NCBI GenBank assembly: GCA_958496175.1
Contig: OY292275.1
Location: 48,747,701-48,811,700 of the forward strand
Direction: 5' to 3'
From: Sisyra terminalis
Taxonomy: Eukaryota; Arthropoda; Insecta; Neuroptera; Sisyridae
Length of the DNA stretch: 64,000 nt
Shown here: one piece after another, positions 36,851 through 49,419 of the stretch
Position numbering within the stretch: position 1 is the first letter of the stretch
Layout: every line of letters begins with the position of its first letter
Translations under genes and position numbers: made by a program
Notes under the pieces: model-generated
The model's database searches: none
Seen by the model: the letters and a program-made list of their open reading frames with translations, nothing else
What the model was told of the DNA's origin: nothing

Positions 36851-37629
36851 AGACGTGACTCGACCTTTTGTAATTAATCACGACGATTTAGGTAATTTTT
36901 TAGTTCTTTTTACTTTTCAAAGAAAACAAACATATAATCCAAAAATAACAGTGAATCAAAACCAATGGGTACTTAATCATAATCTCATATGTTACAATAA
37001 TTTAGTATTTTTTCAACAGTTCCTTTTTTCTTTTTTATACCAAACCGATTTTGATGAGTAGCTACTGTTAAAAAAAATAAAATTTCTACCATTTTGGTTT
37101 GATATTAAAATTTTCTCTGCCAAGATTCATCAAACTAAAGTAGTCCATTTCTCAATAAATAAATCAAGGACCTCAATTCGTCTTCTTCCTCTTTTCTGGA
37201 ACCTTCTGGTTTAATTTCTACAACATCAAGTATTATCATTTTTTCTTTCAAAATTTGACCGGTATCTAGTTAGTTTTCTTCTTGTAAAGCATGAAACGCG
37301 ATAGTAATATAACAATAGTAATAAATTACCCAACATACAATTACAGTGGATGGGAAATTCCGGGAAAATTTTTCAAAGAAAATTATTTCTGTACGCGGAA
37401 AAAACGGAATGGGCTAAAAGAATAAGTTTTATGTTAAATAAAAGTACAGTTTTAAACAAATTAATTTGGAAACTTAAGTTACTTGTTGAAATAAATAGAT
37501 TTATTTATAGGATAATAGCCAATAACATATGTAAGTATTATTTCTTTATTGACAATCCGTTACTACTTGTAACTAGGAGCCATTTTGCTAGCGGTTAAAA
37601 TGGATTGATAAATGATTTCCCAGCAGAAT
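36851..37629. other. AT-rich non-coding stretch
   Basis: No gene or repeat is supported; short frames at 36855 and 37350 carry no recognised motif. Confidence 0.45.
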
Positions 37630-38165
37630 AGAGGGATCCTTGCTTAGATCAGCGTCCATTTAGTCCATTCAATCCTTTAGATCATCTGGTATCCTCCTTT
37701 TGAGTCGCTTTCGGCCCATTTTATTCAATAGAGGTTGAATTATTGAATTGGTGTGATTTCCCAATCTATCATAACAAGTTCCACTCTTGGGTCCAATCAT
37801 TCTCAGAATAATCCTTATTTTCAAGTCCTGGTAAAGAATTTCATTTGTTACATTTCACGGTGCGTCCACAATTGCTCGTAAAATTTTAGATTGAGCTTTC
37901 GGAAGCATCGTGATAGTAGATTTAGTAGTTCAAGCCCAGAGTTCTAATCCATAAAACCATATTTGAACAATAACTGTCTTGTATAAAAGGATTTGAATTT
38001 CTTTTGATAATTTTGACCCTTTGCCTATAAACCAACACACTTGTTTGAATTTTTGCAAGGTTTGGGATCTTTTCTTCCCAATATGGATTCTCTAGATCAT
38101 TTTGTTGTCACGATAAACATTTCACTGAATCTAGCTTTACCTTTTAAATAAAATGTTAGACCCTT
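37630..38165 (-). pseudogene. decayed Jockey-type LINE reverse transcriptase, C-terminal part
   Basis: Minus-strand translation gives FKQVCWFIGKGSKLS (near 38047-38005) and then IQILLYKTVIVQIWFYGLEL (near 37990-37935). In the same frame but after stops come PKAQSKILRAIVDAP (near 37905-37865), VTNEILYQDLKIR (near 37855-37815) and DRLGNHTNSI followed by LKRRIPDDL (37760-37680). This is the order of the region after the RT catalytic core in Jockey-clade LINEs (K-L-L-Y-K...I-W-x-Y-G-x-x-L-W; SK-x-LR-x-I-x-x-APWYV-x-N). Two in-frame TGA codons sit where the family has tryptophan (after LELWA, and in APW), so it is a dead copy. Confidence 0.8.
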
Positions 38166-38626
38166 TATAAGAGTGACATTAACAAAAGCAGTGATTGTTT
38201 AATTTAATTTAATCTTTCATTTTATCGTGAGTTTCAATAAAGTTGAAGTGGAGTTGTAAATTGGCTACTGCAATTCAGAGATTCTTACTACTAGCCTTTA
38301 TGACAATGTCGTCTGTAAAAGTTCCATAAATAATTGACTATAGTTCTTTATTTTTCAATTAAAAACCCTCAAACTATAAATTCTGTACTTATTAAACTGA
38401 GCAACAATAATTTCAATTAAGTTCTTCTACCGAATTCCATACAGAAGTTGGATTAAAAAATAAACCTTACCTCTTTCAATCTTTGAGAAAAATTTATGCC
38501 ATCATTTAACATGGAAGATAACGATCAACGAAAATTATTGTCAACATATTTAATTACTGAATCTCTTAAACGACTTTACTAACTGAACAATTAATAAAAC
38601 ACAAGTAAAAATATTTACGAAAAAAA
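38166..38626. other. AT-rich non-coding stretch
   Basis: No feature supported. Confidence 0.45.
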
Positions 38627-38761
38627 TTAGGAGACAACGATGAGACCTTCTGCTTTGTATTCATAGAGTAATCTTCGTTTATCACCCAAAAAGATAACGA
38701 GAATGTCACCGAAAACACCACGGGAGGCTTCTGGGTGCTCGGTCTCGATGTCAGCGTGGTG
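38627..38761 (-). CDS. unidentified protein-like open stretch (possible exon or gene fragment)
   Basis: A 44-codon minus-strand frame ending in TAA (38629-38627) lies in a block much GC-richer than its flanks. The translation begins HHADIETEHPEASRGVFGDI and ends in KAEGLIVVS; it is balanced, acidic then hydrophobic, unlike translations of AT-rich noise here. Its early codons are mostly G/C-ending (GAC ATC GAG ACC GAG CAC). No start codon is present and an in-frame TGA precedes it, so it would have to be a terminal exon or a fragment. No strong acceptor site is visible at its 5' side. I do not recognise the family. Alternatives are a processed or viral fossil, or a conserved non-coding element that happens to be open. 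Confidence 0.3.
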   Translation of the reverse strand, partial: HHADIETEHPEASRGVFGDILVIFLGDKRRLLYEYKAEGLIVVS

Positions 38762-39314
38762 TCAAACGTGACAACATCAACATATTTCGATCAAATTCTT
38801 CCAAAAATTTCTCACAAAAATGAATCCTAATTTTAATAAAATCCAATTAAGATTTTGAAACAAAAAAACGGACAAAAATTGGTGTTTTTTGCCTGTAAAA
38901 TTATCGATGAATATGGGCGAAAAGTTGTTATCACATGTCAAGAAGGTTTTTTTTTATGATTTTCCCTGAATTTTTGAATTTTCAAATGATTTATGGGTTT
39001 GCGTTGATCTTATAAAAATTATGAACATTTAGGCTGACTATTATTTTGGTTATTTTCGAGAATTTGTTTGGTGTCACATCAAAAATATAGAAAAATAAAC
39101 AGGTCTTAGCCTTTTTTAAAATCGTTAACAGGTGCCAGCTTGTGATTAAAAAATAATATGCAAATTATTTATTGGTTCCATGTTTGAAAACAGTTGAAAG
39201 AAATCATTAAAAAAATGTTATTTCGAACAAAATTAAAAATCATAAATAATCAGAAAAATATATCATACATGAAATTTTGACAAATTTTTAATTTTTTCTT
39301 TATCTTTGTTTCAG

Positions 39315-39355
39315 GTACGTAGAAAAAAGAGCGTTGTTAAACTCAATTTACACAC
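39315..39355 (+). CDS. candidate 41-nt microexon
   Basis: A strong acceptor (TTTTTTCTTTATCTTTGTTTCAG ending at 39314, with a long pyrimidine run before it) is followed 41 nt later by a consensus donor CAC|GTAAGTAA (39356 on). Two of three frames are open: VRRKKSVVKLNLHT and YVEKRALLNSIYT. The length is not a multiple of three, so inclusion would shift frame or the exon must be constitutive; it could also be a 5' UTR exon. Both splice signals being near-ideal at this spacing is uncommon in the window. The gene is unknown. A retained 3' flank of GC-normal intron gives no further help. Confidence 0.35.
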
Positions 39356-42300
39356 GTAAGTAACCTCCTATAGCATTAGAACAAAATGTTTTCCTTTAAT
39401 ATATATTAAATTTTATTGTTACGGTAATAATTTCATTATCTAAGCCTTTTAGGCAATTAATAACACTTATTTTCACGTTAAAATTGACAAAAACTCTGAT
39501 AAGAAAACCATAAAAAAAAACTTTTACGAGCCGCTCTAATTAGAATGTTTATTTGACTAACAATAAGGTTGATATCACCGAAAGTCTCTAGGTATGCTAA
39601 TGACGACAACATGAAGAAAGAAGGAAAAAAGGAAAATTTATTTTAGCATTGGTAAAAAAATGTGTTGATTATTAACGAAATTATTTGCGAAAATGAAACT
39701 TAAATTTTTGAGTTTATTGGTTTTATGTGACTTTTTGAAATTGGGTAATCTGTAATGATTTTTATGGGGAAAGCTTGCTTTTTTTTTGATGTTGGAAATC
39801 GGATTGAAACTCAGTAATATATTATGTGGGTTTGTATTGTAAGTTACGTACATGTGTTTGTACTATTTCAAGCTTCTCAGTTACACAAATATGAGAGCAG
39901 ATTTACGATAAGTATTTTCGTGCTACTGCCGAGAAATAATAAAAAAAGCGTTTTTGAAGAAAAAAAATAATGTTGAAGAGGAAAGAAGAGGAGATTGTGG
40001 ATTGTTGTGTGTGAGAAGAAGTAGAAGCGATGGGTTTGGGACGAAAAAAGCAGCTTGTTTTAAATTAGCTTAGCATTATTACACCGTGGCGAGGAACGTC
40101 TGTACATTTATCCTGAGATTTTTTTTCGTTTCAGCCAAATTTACGTGGTATGTTTGCGTTATAGGGAACGAGGAGCTCATTATTGCGACCCATAGTTTCA
40201 TCTACCTCACACATTGGCATTCAGTGGCCTCCACGGTTTTCGTTTGACTTTTTGATGGGTGCGACGTTAAGTAAAAATTTCATTCATCATTTTGAGAAAT
40301 GTTTTGCTTCTGTCACACAGAAAGTTGATGATGCTGCTGGCGCGGAGTAATTCGCAGTTAACCGTAAAAGCTATCTTCCTGTTCGATCGTGGTTGCGGTT
40401 ATCTTCAGTAGCATCACACTTAATGCGACCATTGCTTCTTTTTTATTTTCCCAAAAAAAAAAAAAAAACAGCAGCAAAACTGCAATAAAACCAAAAATCT
40501 TTCACTTAAACTCAGACTATTTCGACCGGATAAATAAAATCGGTCCAACAGCCACATGACACTAACTCAATATATCACTTTCTCAATACTCTTATTGTAT
40601 ACCTACTAACATTATTTTTTTCCAAATTAAAACTTTATATTTGCACATAAAAAAATTACGCTCATGTCTTAATATTTTGGTAATAAGAATACACATATCT
40701 CAATTGAAAATCTCTCTTCAGTTTTACAGCGACTCAAATATGATTTATTGGTACATAAAAGTCTTGATGGCTTGTTTTACTCCTACATAATTGTTCAAAA
40801 AAGGAACCGAACGCGATTTCAAGACCAAATAATTCCTCTCTATCAAATACTTTAAAAAAATATTTTGGTTCTCATTCAATATGTTTTCTAGCCTTAATTT
40901 TTTATACTCTTAAAAACCATACCTTTTATGGATATATCAAATCACAATTTATGACTTATAGTTATCCTTCGCCCTCAAGTTTGCTAAGTTTTCTCTTGAT
41001 TAGTCTGTTGCACAGGTTGCACTTGATTATTCACTAAATTTTATGAATCCTATTAAAACTAGACAAAGTATATGATTGATAAATGTGTTTAGGTAATAAT
41101 AAAATTCTTAAACCTTGGAAGCTTCAGATCTTTATCTCTATTTAGAAAAAAATATAAGTGGAAAAAAGAAATAAAATATTTTTCCTCGTATTCATAAGCC
41201 ACTTGACTTCTAATTTTAATATGATTTAGGGATTGATAATTCCTTATTTATTAAAAAATAACAATTTTATTGCTACATAAAGACTATAAAAAAAATTTTT
41301 TTTAACCATGAAACAATATCTGTAATACACTATAGAAATTTTTTTTAAGTTTTATATACTTTCTTTATAGTGTCTAATTTTTTTCAAATTTTTTGAAGGG
41401 AAACTACGTAGTGAAAAAAATAAAATAAAAATCACAATCGCGCTTAATGTTAATTGCTTTGAATCATATGTTGATACATTGCATAAGCCGTAAGGCATTG
41501 ATTGGGGGAGTGGCAATGTTAAATTTGAAAAATTTCAACAATCAAAACAATTGAACATCTTAAAATCTCGCAATCTTATTGGCTAATAGCCACGTACATT
41601 GACGTACGCATGCTGTCATTACATATTAGTGCATTCCTTGATTTATTCATACTTTATTTGATCTTAATTAATTAATTTTATTTGATTAAAAGCCAAAAAG
41701 TGATTCAAGTGATAATTTAAATAGTCTTCTAGCAATCAGGATAACAATTCTTTCATTTAAGTAAGTAAAATGTTATTTAATTATGAAAATCAGAAATCTA
41801 AGTGTCAATAGTGTTAGTTTCTATTCAATTGTCAATTGAAATTTTGGTGAAAAATTTATATTTCCAATTTAAACCATTAAAAGGTTTAATAACTGATATA
41901 GTTATTCTTGGATAGTTATAGCTTACCCGAAGAAAAATCCTGGTACAGTTAAAGCTCATTTGACAATAGAGAAAGCCTTTCGCGGTAATATTAAGTAAAC
42001 GTTAAAGCTTTATTTGTTTGTTCTTTAACAATATGTGATATTCCCTAAGATATTTTCAAATTAGTAATTATAATGAAAATCTAAAAAATAATTAATCGCA
42101 AATTAAACATTTATCCTGAAATTCATATTTATTTTTCATTCATGCTTTCGTTCCAAAATTATATAGTTGGTATGATTTTCTCAATAATTTTTTTTGAGTA
42201 CATACATTTATAATAAAACAAAGTATTTTCCAACCTGTTTCTATAAAATCCATTGCGTTTAAAGTTCAAATATATTGGAAAAGCTCAGATCACAAAATCC

Positions 42301-43449
42301 GTGTTCGTACTTTATATAGTTTCTATGTAAAATCTGCAATTATTTTTCAAGGGATTTACCTTATGGTTTTTTCTAGCATTCAATTATTTCTATACATTTT
42401 TCTTTTAAACCTATAGGAATTTAATGATTTCAGTAACATATAACGAAACGCAAATTTAGCTTAACCTGTCTCTGTCTAATATCTATATTTAATTATATTT
42501 TTTATATTTTCTTTCAAGTTAAGTAAGTGTGCTATTTTATAACTTTAAAACCTCAATAACTTTGTACACTCCTAAAGTTTTTAAAAAATCAATCATCTTT
42601 TGTCATTATATTTTGGAAAATTTTGAAAAAATTGATAACATTTCAATACAAAGTCAAGGTTGACCCTTTTCTATATCATACTATTGATAGTCCAACAGTC
42701 GATAGATAATACCATTCTTAAGATATTCCAACTTTACAATAAAAAAATTTAGATCTAAAATTGAAATGAAAACATTAAAAGAGTGAGCGATTTCTTAACA
42801 CATTACACTTATTTATTGTGTTCTTAAATTTAAAATTTGCCTTCATATCTCTACTTATTGAATACTTAATATTTTCAATAGTTTTCAATAACAGTTTTCC
42901 AATAAATTTTTCATTAGGTTTTTTTCAACTTCTGCCCTTTTCTATCAGTGTAACCAGGATCATCCTTCATCCTTAACTTTTTGGAGTTTAACCTGGACTC
43001 TTAGGATAAAGAGGCCCCTATGACTTTAACAAAGAACTATTTAGGTAAAACAGGCATAAAGAGTAAATAAGTAGTAACAAAATTTTAGATTTTTACAACT
43101 GTTATAATTTTATTTCCTTACGGTCGCATTAAAAGAATATATAATTACCTGCATATAATAATATAATTTAGATAAGTGACTCTTAATTAACGTCACAGGA
43201 AATTATTATTAATTGGATATAGGTACCCTTCTTGTTTTAAGGGAGCCAAACTCCCTTCTGCAAAATCTATGTCTTCAAGCATATTACATTATATGGACAC
43301 CAGCGACCATACTCAATTTTTCTTGAAGCATTGTATTCTAGATATTTTTACTTTGAGGAAGGAACCTTTTCCACTGCAGCTACCATTGTTGTCATCATGC
43401 TTAAGAAGATACTTAATGAATTTTTCACATTTGGAAATATGATTTTCTT
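39356..43449. other. AT-rich non-coding stretch with one island at 39880-40480
   Basis: The island 39990-40420 is GC-richer (ACCGTGGCGAGGAACGTCTG; TGCTGGCGCGGAGTAATTCG) and has Runx-type words (TTGCGGTTA near 40393, AACCGTAA near 40360). A putative enhancer is the best guess. From 40480 to 43449 the sequence is AT-rich with poly-A/T tracts and no bounded feature. Confidence 0.42.
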
Positions 43450-43463
43450 TTAAAAGTTTATAT

Positions 43464-43627
43464 TAATGGATAATAATATATATAAGTCTTTGAGATTCAA
43501 TCAAATTTTTTTATTACGACGCCTTTCGACATGATAACAATTAAATTTGATTGAATCTCAAAGACTTATATATATTATTATCCATTAATTTATTGTGATT
43601 CGGAAGTAAATAAAATACTTATCAATG
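43464..43627. mobile_element. Penelope-like palindromic element, family A (164 bp)
   Basis: Flanked by a perfect 14-bp duplication TTAAAAGTTTATAT (43450-43463 and 43628-43641). The body is an inverted repeat with 47-bp arms that pair without a mismatch (43462-43508 and 43543-43589) around a 34-bp loop. The loop holds, on the minus strand, the second half of the hammerhead-like motif (TCGAAAGGCGTCGTAATA); the CTGATGA half has been deleted. The 3' end TTGTGATTCGG ... ACTTATCAATG matches the 22993-23316 copy. Such a long TSD points to target-primed retrotransposition. Confidence 0.75.
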
Positions 43628-43641
43628 TTAAAAGTTTATAT

Positions 43642-46150
43642 ATTTTTGAAATACTAGATTCTTAATTTTTTCCTGATCTGCTTAGAACTAAAGGGCCTCT
43701 TCCAAAATTTCCAGTAGGAAAGAGGGGCCTAAATGTAACTCTTTAATGTTTACCCTTCAAAACTATTTCGTACTTTATATCAAGAACTTCAGGTAAAAGA
43801 AGATGTTTACAATAGAAATACACATTTTTAAAAAAGGGCAAATTTCTTTAGTTAAACATTAAATTTAATCAATTTAGAAAGTTATACGTAGAAGAAAAGC
43901 CGGAAAGCCACAATATTCGACTTTTATAATCTAAAAATAAAATATAAGAGCCGTGTAAAAAAATATATTTTTAACTTTTCTCAAGATTCATTTGCTTACA
44001 TAATATGTCCATGAACTTTAATGTTTTCATTTAAATTATCGAAACCCACTGTAAATCTTAAATCTCATTCATTCCGTTTTCAAAATAAAACTGTAAATTT
44101 GCCAAATAGAAACTCAAATTCAATATTCGAGAGTTTATCATTTCGTATTTCGAAGATTTATTTATTTTTATCTCGAAAAAAAAATGTGTGTTTTGTAAAG
44201 GATATTTTGGTCATAAATCATGTGGCGCTCTGAAAGCGATATTCATTGTATGCTTTATGACATTTATGATTAGATAATTTGAAAAAAAAAACATAAATTA
44301 AATGAGTTGAAAAAAAAAATTAAACACATAGACAAATACTTCATCTATCTATAATATGCTCGACAATACTTAGAATGTGAAAGGGAATTTCAAGTTGTTT
44401 GATCTCTTGAAATTAAATACAAAACGAATGCCGAATAAAAAAAAACGTACGCCACAAGCCAAAATGTGGGTGGAAGAGGAAATCATTCTTTTGGTGGATA
44501 GAACACTAAAGTTTTTTTTTTCGTTTTAATTAATCATCCATCAAAAATTTGTATCGTTTAAAAGTATAAGTGCCAAAATTAACCTTGAATGAGTGAAATC
44601 GATTTTTTTTTTGAAAAAAAAGTAATGATTTATTATTCCTCGATTTTTATTTTTCTTGTGGTTTATAACTTTATGAATCAATTCTTCAATGAGGGGGAGT
44701 ATCTTGTGGTTTCGCTTGCGTCAAAAGCAAACAAGTCGTTTTCGTGACTTAGTTTTTTTCCGACATCCACGCCTATACCTACGATCAAAAGATAGTTAAC
44801 GAATAAGGTAAAAAATTGGAGAATGTAGATATTTTTTCGTGAAAAAATTCACTTGGAAAATCATCATTGAGAGTGAATGTACAATGAACAGAGTGTGGAG
44901 GTGTTACTAAAGGAGTTTGCTGGTTCAAATTCGAATTGAGACATTCACAATCACATATGCATATAAGTACTTGTAAATGCATGCACTGCTTTTGAAAAAA
45001 AGTTTTAGTCGAGTAGATCTAATAAACGCGGCCCATAACTCATTTCGGATGGTCATGTTGTTGGAATCACTTTGTCTTGATGTCAGTATGACTTTGTAAA
45101 AGGTAACGTAATACTTTATTCTGCATACAAGTTGACCGTCCTTTTCTGAATATGTCAGAAATGCCGCATACATTCTCCCATATCGTATACATAGTTGCAC
45201 CACAATCTCTCGTCTCCCGAGTTGGATAATTTGTTTTATATCAACTTACATGTGATATCTTAATATCTAAATTGTCGCATGGTGACACCCTGATCTCGAA
45301 TGGAACCCACATCGGTGGGTGGTGACAAATCATATTCTCGAGAACAGCAACAACTAAAAAAGTCCCCCCATAATTCATGCCGTTGCGGTAAAATCAAGAT
45401 TATATTTTATTATTATTGCATTATTTCTTGGACTCTAGCTGCGAGCTTTGGCTGGAACTCTATTCAATTTTTACCAGTGTCCACCTCATAAATACGTCGC
45501 GTACATGCTACTTGAAATTTGAACCTTGTACGCATTTTTACAAATTCTACAAAAATATAATAATATACTCATATCTATACTTCAGTGCTTTACGCTTTAG
45601 TCAATCCCTAGAATCCATTAAATTCATTTGGTGGTTATATTTGAATCCCAAAATTAATGATGATTATTCTAACGATTTCAAATTATAGTTTTTGTTTTCC
45701 TTTTTTGTCTGATTACTTTCAACCTTCCATGTAGGAATTACCAATACTTGCAACAGGGAAAGTCTAGGGCCAGTTGCTAATGGCCGAGCTTTGACATATA
45801 ACCTTGGCCTAAAGCTTACCCAACCGTCAACGTCATTTATATATTTTAAGTTGTAACATGTTTTTTTCCTGGATTTTTTTTAAATTTTAGTTTAAATTGA
45901 AACTGGTTGATAAATATAGATTTATACTAAGTTTATACTTAGTTATTTATAGTTGATAGTTTAGATTTCCACCGCTTCAGGGTTTGGAACTTCGCCTTTC
46001 AGCATTACCTCCAAGTTGAGGTTGGCTATTCCTCATTTTCCAATTTCTCTTCCATCTTTCATCTTTCATCTTGAATCCATTAACTTTTCATTGTCAGGCA
46101 ACTAATATGATCCATTTCCTCTCCTTTTTTAAGAAAAATAAAATAAACCT
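43642..46150. other. AT-rich non-coding DNA with island cluster at 44400-45560
   Basis: The island cluster contains GC-richer words (AAACGTACGCCACAAGCCAA; ACCCACATCGGTGGGTGGTG, a small palindrome near 45306-45321; GTCGCGTACATGCTACTTG). Open frames up to 92 codons overlap on both strands and show no family signature. The likely content is cis-regulatory DNA. Positions 45720-45850 (GGGCCAGTTGCTAATGGCCG) may be an old repeat, without ends. Confidence 0.4.
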
Positions 46151-46156
46151 AAGCTT

Positions 46157-46316
46157 ATTGGTGGTCGAGGTGGTCAAAGAGGCACTCCAAAACTCCAAAA
46201 GTATTGGGTTCGAATCTCAAAACGCGCAAATTATTAATAATTTTCGATTTACGGATTTTAACTTACCCTAGAATTGCAAAAGACCTTGGACGTTACAAAA
46301 CTATGGCGAATAAATA
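46157..46316 (+). mobile_element. tRNA-derived SINE, copy 3
   Basis: The head GGTGGTCGAGG continues into an A box TGGTCAAAGAGG (46171-46182) and an excellent B box GGTTCGAATCT (46207-46217), the Pol III promoter of a tRNA-like sequence. Downstream is the family core ACCCTAGAATTGCAAAAGAC ... GTTACAAAACTATGGCGAAT (46265-46312). It is the copy with the best B box. A 66-codon frame over it is spurious. Confidence 0.78.
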
Positions 46317-46765
46317 TAAAACAAACCAAAAATAAAGCTAGGTTTCTAGCTTTTACCAATATTTCATAACTAAAAATCAAATTATAGACATTGAAACTTT
46401 TCAAATTAAGTTGGTATGTTAGGAGTAACAAGTATTGGAAAATGTTTAAATATTAATGATCCCTGTAGACTATTTGACGGATTTTAATTGCTTTTGGTTT
46501 AGTCAAAAAGTTAGCAATGTAATAATCATACTATTCGAGGAGTGTGAGATTACAGGGTCTTTAAAATTAATCTAAATATTCGTCATATGATTCATACTTT
46601 TCATACTACTCACTTCCATACTTTCAAAATTAACCGATCATTTAGTGCCATCTCTAAAGTAAGTAAAATAGGTTCGCTTAATAAAGGTTTTTGAAAATGC
46701 GTTTCCTTGAAAATCAAAAATCTTTATTTATAACAAAGTTATTGAGAATGAAGTATGTGTTGTCT

Positions 46766-46905
46766 ACTGGGGACCGAGTGGTCAAGGTGACCGCTCCAAA
46801 ATCGGTATTGGGTTCAAATCTGGTAAAGAGAAATTTTTCAGTTTTTCTAAGTAAACGGAATTTTATATACTCTAGAGTCGCTAAAGACCTTTTAGTTAAA
46901 AAACA
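46766..46905 (+). mobile_element. tRNA-derived SINE, copy 4
   Basis: GACCGAGTGGTCAAGGTGACC carries the A box (46779-46790), and GGTTCAAATCT (46811-46821) the B box. The head resembles a Ser/Leu-type tRNA 5' half (CCGAGTGGT). The core CTCTAGAGTCGCTAAAGACC follows at 46870-46890. Same orientation as copy 3, about 600 bp away. The overlapping open frames on both strands are not genes. Confidence 0.78.
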
Positions 46906-49419
46906 ACAGTAAATTACTAATTTAAAAAAAATGTGTACTTTTGTTGTCATTAATTTTTCTTCTTAGTTTTGTAATAAAAAAAAATGATGTCTTACTTAAA
47001 CTTTATAATAGTTGATGAACTTTGGTTTAAGTTAAGACAAAAATATTAATTTGTTTGATCTTTTTCGAATTGGTACAATAACACACTAAGTAAATCCTAT
47101 AGTAAGTAAGGAATTCCTACAATAATAACTACTGATTGTAGTTTAGATTATGCAAAAATTATTTTTGAACTGAATTTTTTTTTTCGGTTTTTGTATTTCG
47201 ATTCATATCTATACACATGTATTTACATATTATCAAATTTAGTATACCTAGCTGGATCTAATTTCAATACAATGAATGCAATGTACCTATAGAGTAAAGA
47301 AAAATAAAATCGAGAAAACTGATTTAAAAACGCAAGTGGCGACTGAATGAATTTTATCACAAGAAAATGTGTACAGAAAGGTTTTTTTTTTCTTTTCATT
47401 CTTACCATAGAACGTTGTGAATAATTTAGTTAAGGAAGAAAATGTGCTGCATTGTTATAAACATGTCAGCGCGTCAATAAATATTTATTACAAATTTCCA
47501 GTGCAAAAAATGATTATTCTTGTATAATAATTACTCTTCATGTTTTTCATCACGCATACGCCATAAAATTCATTTACATACAAATATTTATTTATATTTT
47601 TATAGCGGTACAAATTGTCATTGTCATGATTGCTGACTTAAAAAAAGAAGTATTCACACTTTCAAGTATCATTTCAATAGAATGAAAAAGAAAGTACCAG
47701 AGGGTTGAAAAAGAGTATGAAAAGAAAATGTTGGCATCAATATTGTGATTTGTGATTTTATCCTGTAAAAATACTACGTTTGAAAATACTTCTGCTTACA
47801 AAGACTTTGTAAACATTTGTAAGGTGAATTATTCTCTTAATTCCATCATCTAAAAAATTTGCTCATTAGCCTTCGTAACATTTGATATATTAATAACAAA
47901 TTAATAAAATTGTATTAAGGGTTTTTAAAGTTTATTTTTAATTAAATATATTTAAAAAAGTTTTAAATTCTAAAAAAAAAATTATTGAAATCTTTTGAAG
48001 CAAATATTCAAACAGTAACTAAAGTGAAAGAAGTTAAAAATAAATATGTTGAAAATCAAATTAATTAGGAAACAATATTTATTCCATGAGTGTTTAAGTG
48101 AAGAAAAATTTAATTTTCTTCCTCAAGTTGTTTATCTGTAAAATGTATTTAAAAATACCTATATTTAGTCGTAATGCCTTCAATTGTCCTGAGCTTTACC
48201 TTATAAGCCAAAAAAAATAAATAATTTTGCAACAAATTTTGGAACAATGGTATTAAATTTTCGGAAGTTTGAAAAAAAAACTCTTAATTGATAAGTTACG
48301 GCAGGGTTTTTTTTTTAAATTATTATTAATTTTTTAAACCTTTACACCGTTTGATTCTATAGTCTACTGTAGAAAACAAATGGAAAATTGATACAGATAT
48401 GTTTCGAAATTTTATTTCATTGTACTTATATAATTCACATTAGTTCTACTGATCAGGCCAATTTCCGTCACTAATTACCATATGCTGGTAGATTAAGGAG
48501 TGATTGTCAATTACTAAGAACAAGAAAATACAATGCATAATGGTATATGACGATCAGGTGACATTAACTTTCCGGAAGGGGGTGAATATTAGGGGTGTGA
48601 ATCAGTTTCCTTTAATTAGGTTCTGATAATAAATTATTTTTTTTCAAAATGGTACTTAAACCAATAGGAAATTCAGTAAGACGGTCAAAAGAAATGATAA
48701 AAAATGTTTGTTTGGTTCCCTGGAGACTTCAGTACCACAAATTGGAAAAATGGCTTTTTTGGGACTTAATTTAAATAAACTAATCCACACCCTAAATTTT
48801 GAATCCCTTCTAGAATGGCAATACCACCTAAAAGCCTTGCTGTTTTTTTTTTTGTTTTTTTTTTAATCTTTAAAAATCCACAATCATTTCTCAAACCAGG
48901 GATTTCTAACTACTTTTAGCCTGGTTGTACTGTATCTATAATCTTTTGCAAAATTTTTTTATAAACTTTGCAAAAGTAACTATTATTTTGCCATAAACTA
49001 ACTTATATTTTTATTATTTTTAGTAACCATGACTTAACTATTTTTTAAAACAATTACCTATAAGGTTTTCTAATAGTAAAAGAATTCCAATCCATAAAGA
49101 TGATATAATTTTATTTTAAAATCCCTCCAGAAAAATTAATTTATTGAAGAAGTATTTGATGTTAAGATCGTTAATGTTCCCTTAACGGTTATATATCTTA
49201 ATCATACCATTTTTAACAATATTTTTTTTGATAATAACTCTTAAATATTTAAAATAATTGAATAGGTAAACTTATCGATTCTCGGTTATAAAGACTAAAA
49301 TATTTATAATACGAGTAGAACAAATCGGTTTTTGAATACAGATTTAATTTTTTCAACGATAAATTTTTTGTGTGCTAAAGTTTTTTTTTACCGTTCGCAA
49401 ATCATAAATATAAGTTTAA
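46906..49419. other. AT-rich non-coding stretch
   Basis: No gene is supported. Long T runs occur near 48845-48870. One weak inverted-repeat-bounded candidate is listed separately at 48590. Confidence 0.45.
48590..48797. mobile_element. possible hAT-like MITE, ends only
   Basis: TTAGGGGTGTGAATCAGTTT on the left and TTTAGGGTGTGGATTAGTTT (reverse-complemented right end) are similar terminal inverted repeats about 210 bp apart. They resemble the TAGGGGTG terminus of the element at 173-1091. No clear 8-bp TSD was found, which keeps confidence low. Confidence 0.35.

Noticed and set aside
46171..46217. Possible tRNA gene (A box and B box present)
   Set aside because: The acceptor and anticodon arms do not pair; shared core and multiple copies show a SINE.
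46071..46950. Open frames over 46071-46271 and 46691-46950
   Set aside because: They run across two tRNA-derived SINE copies.
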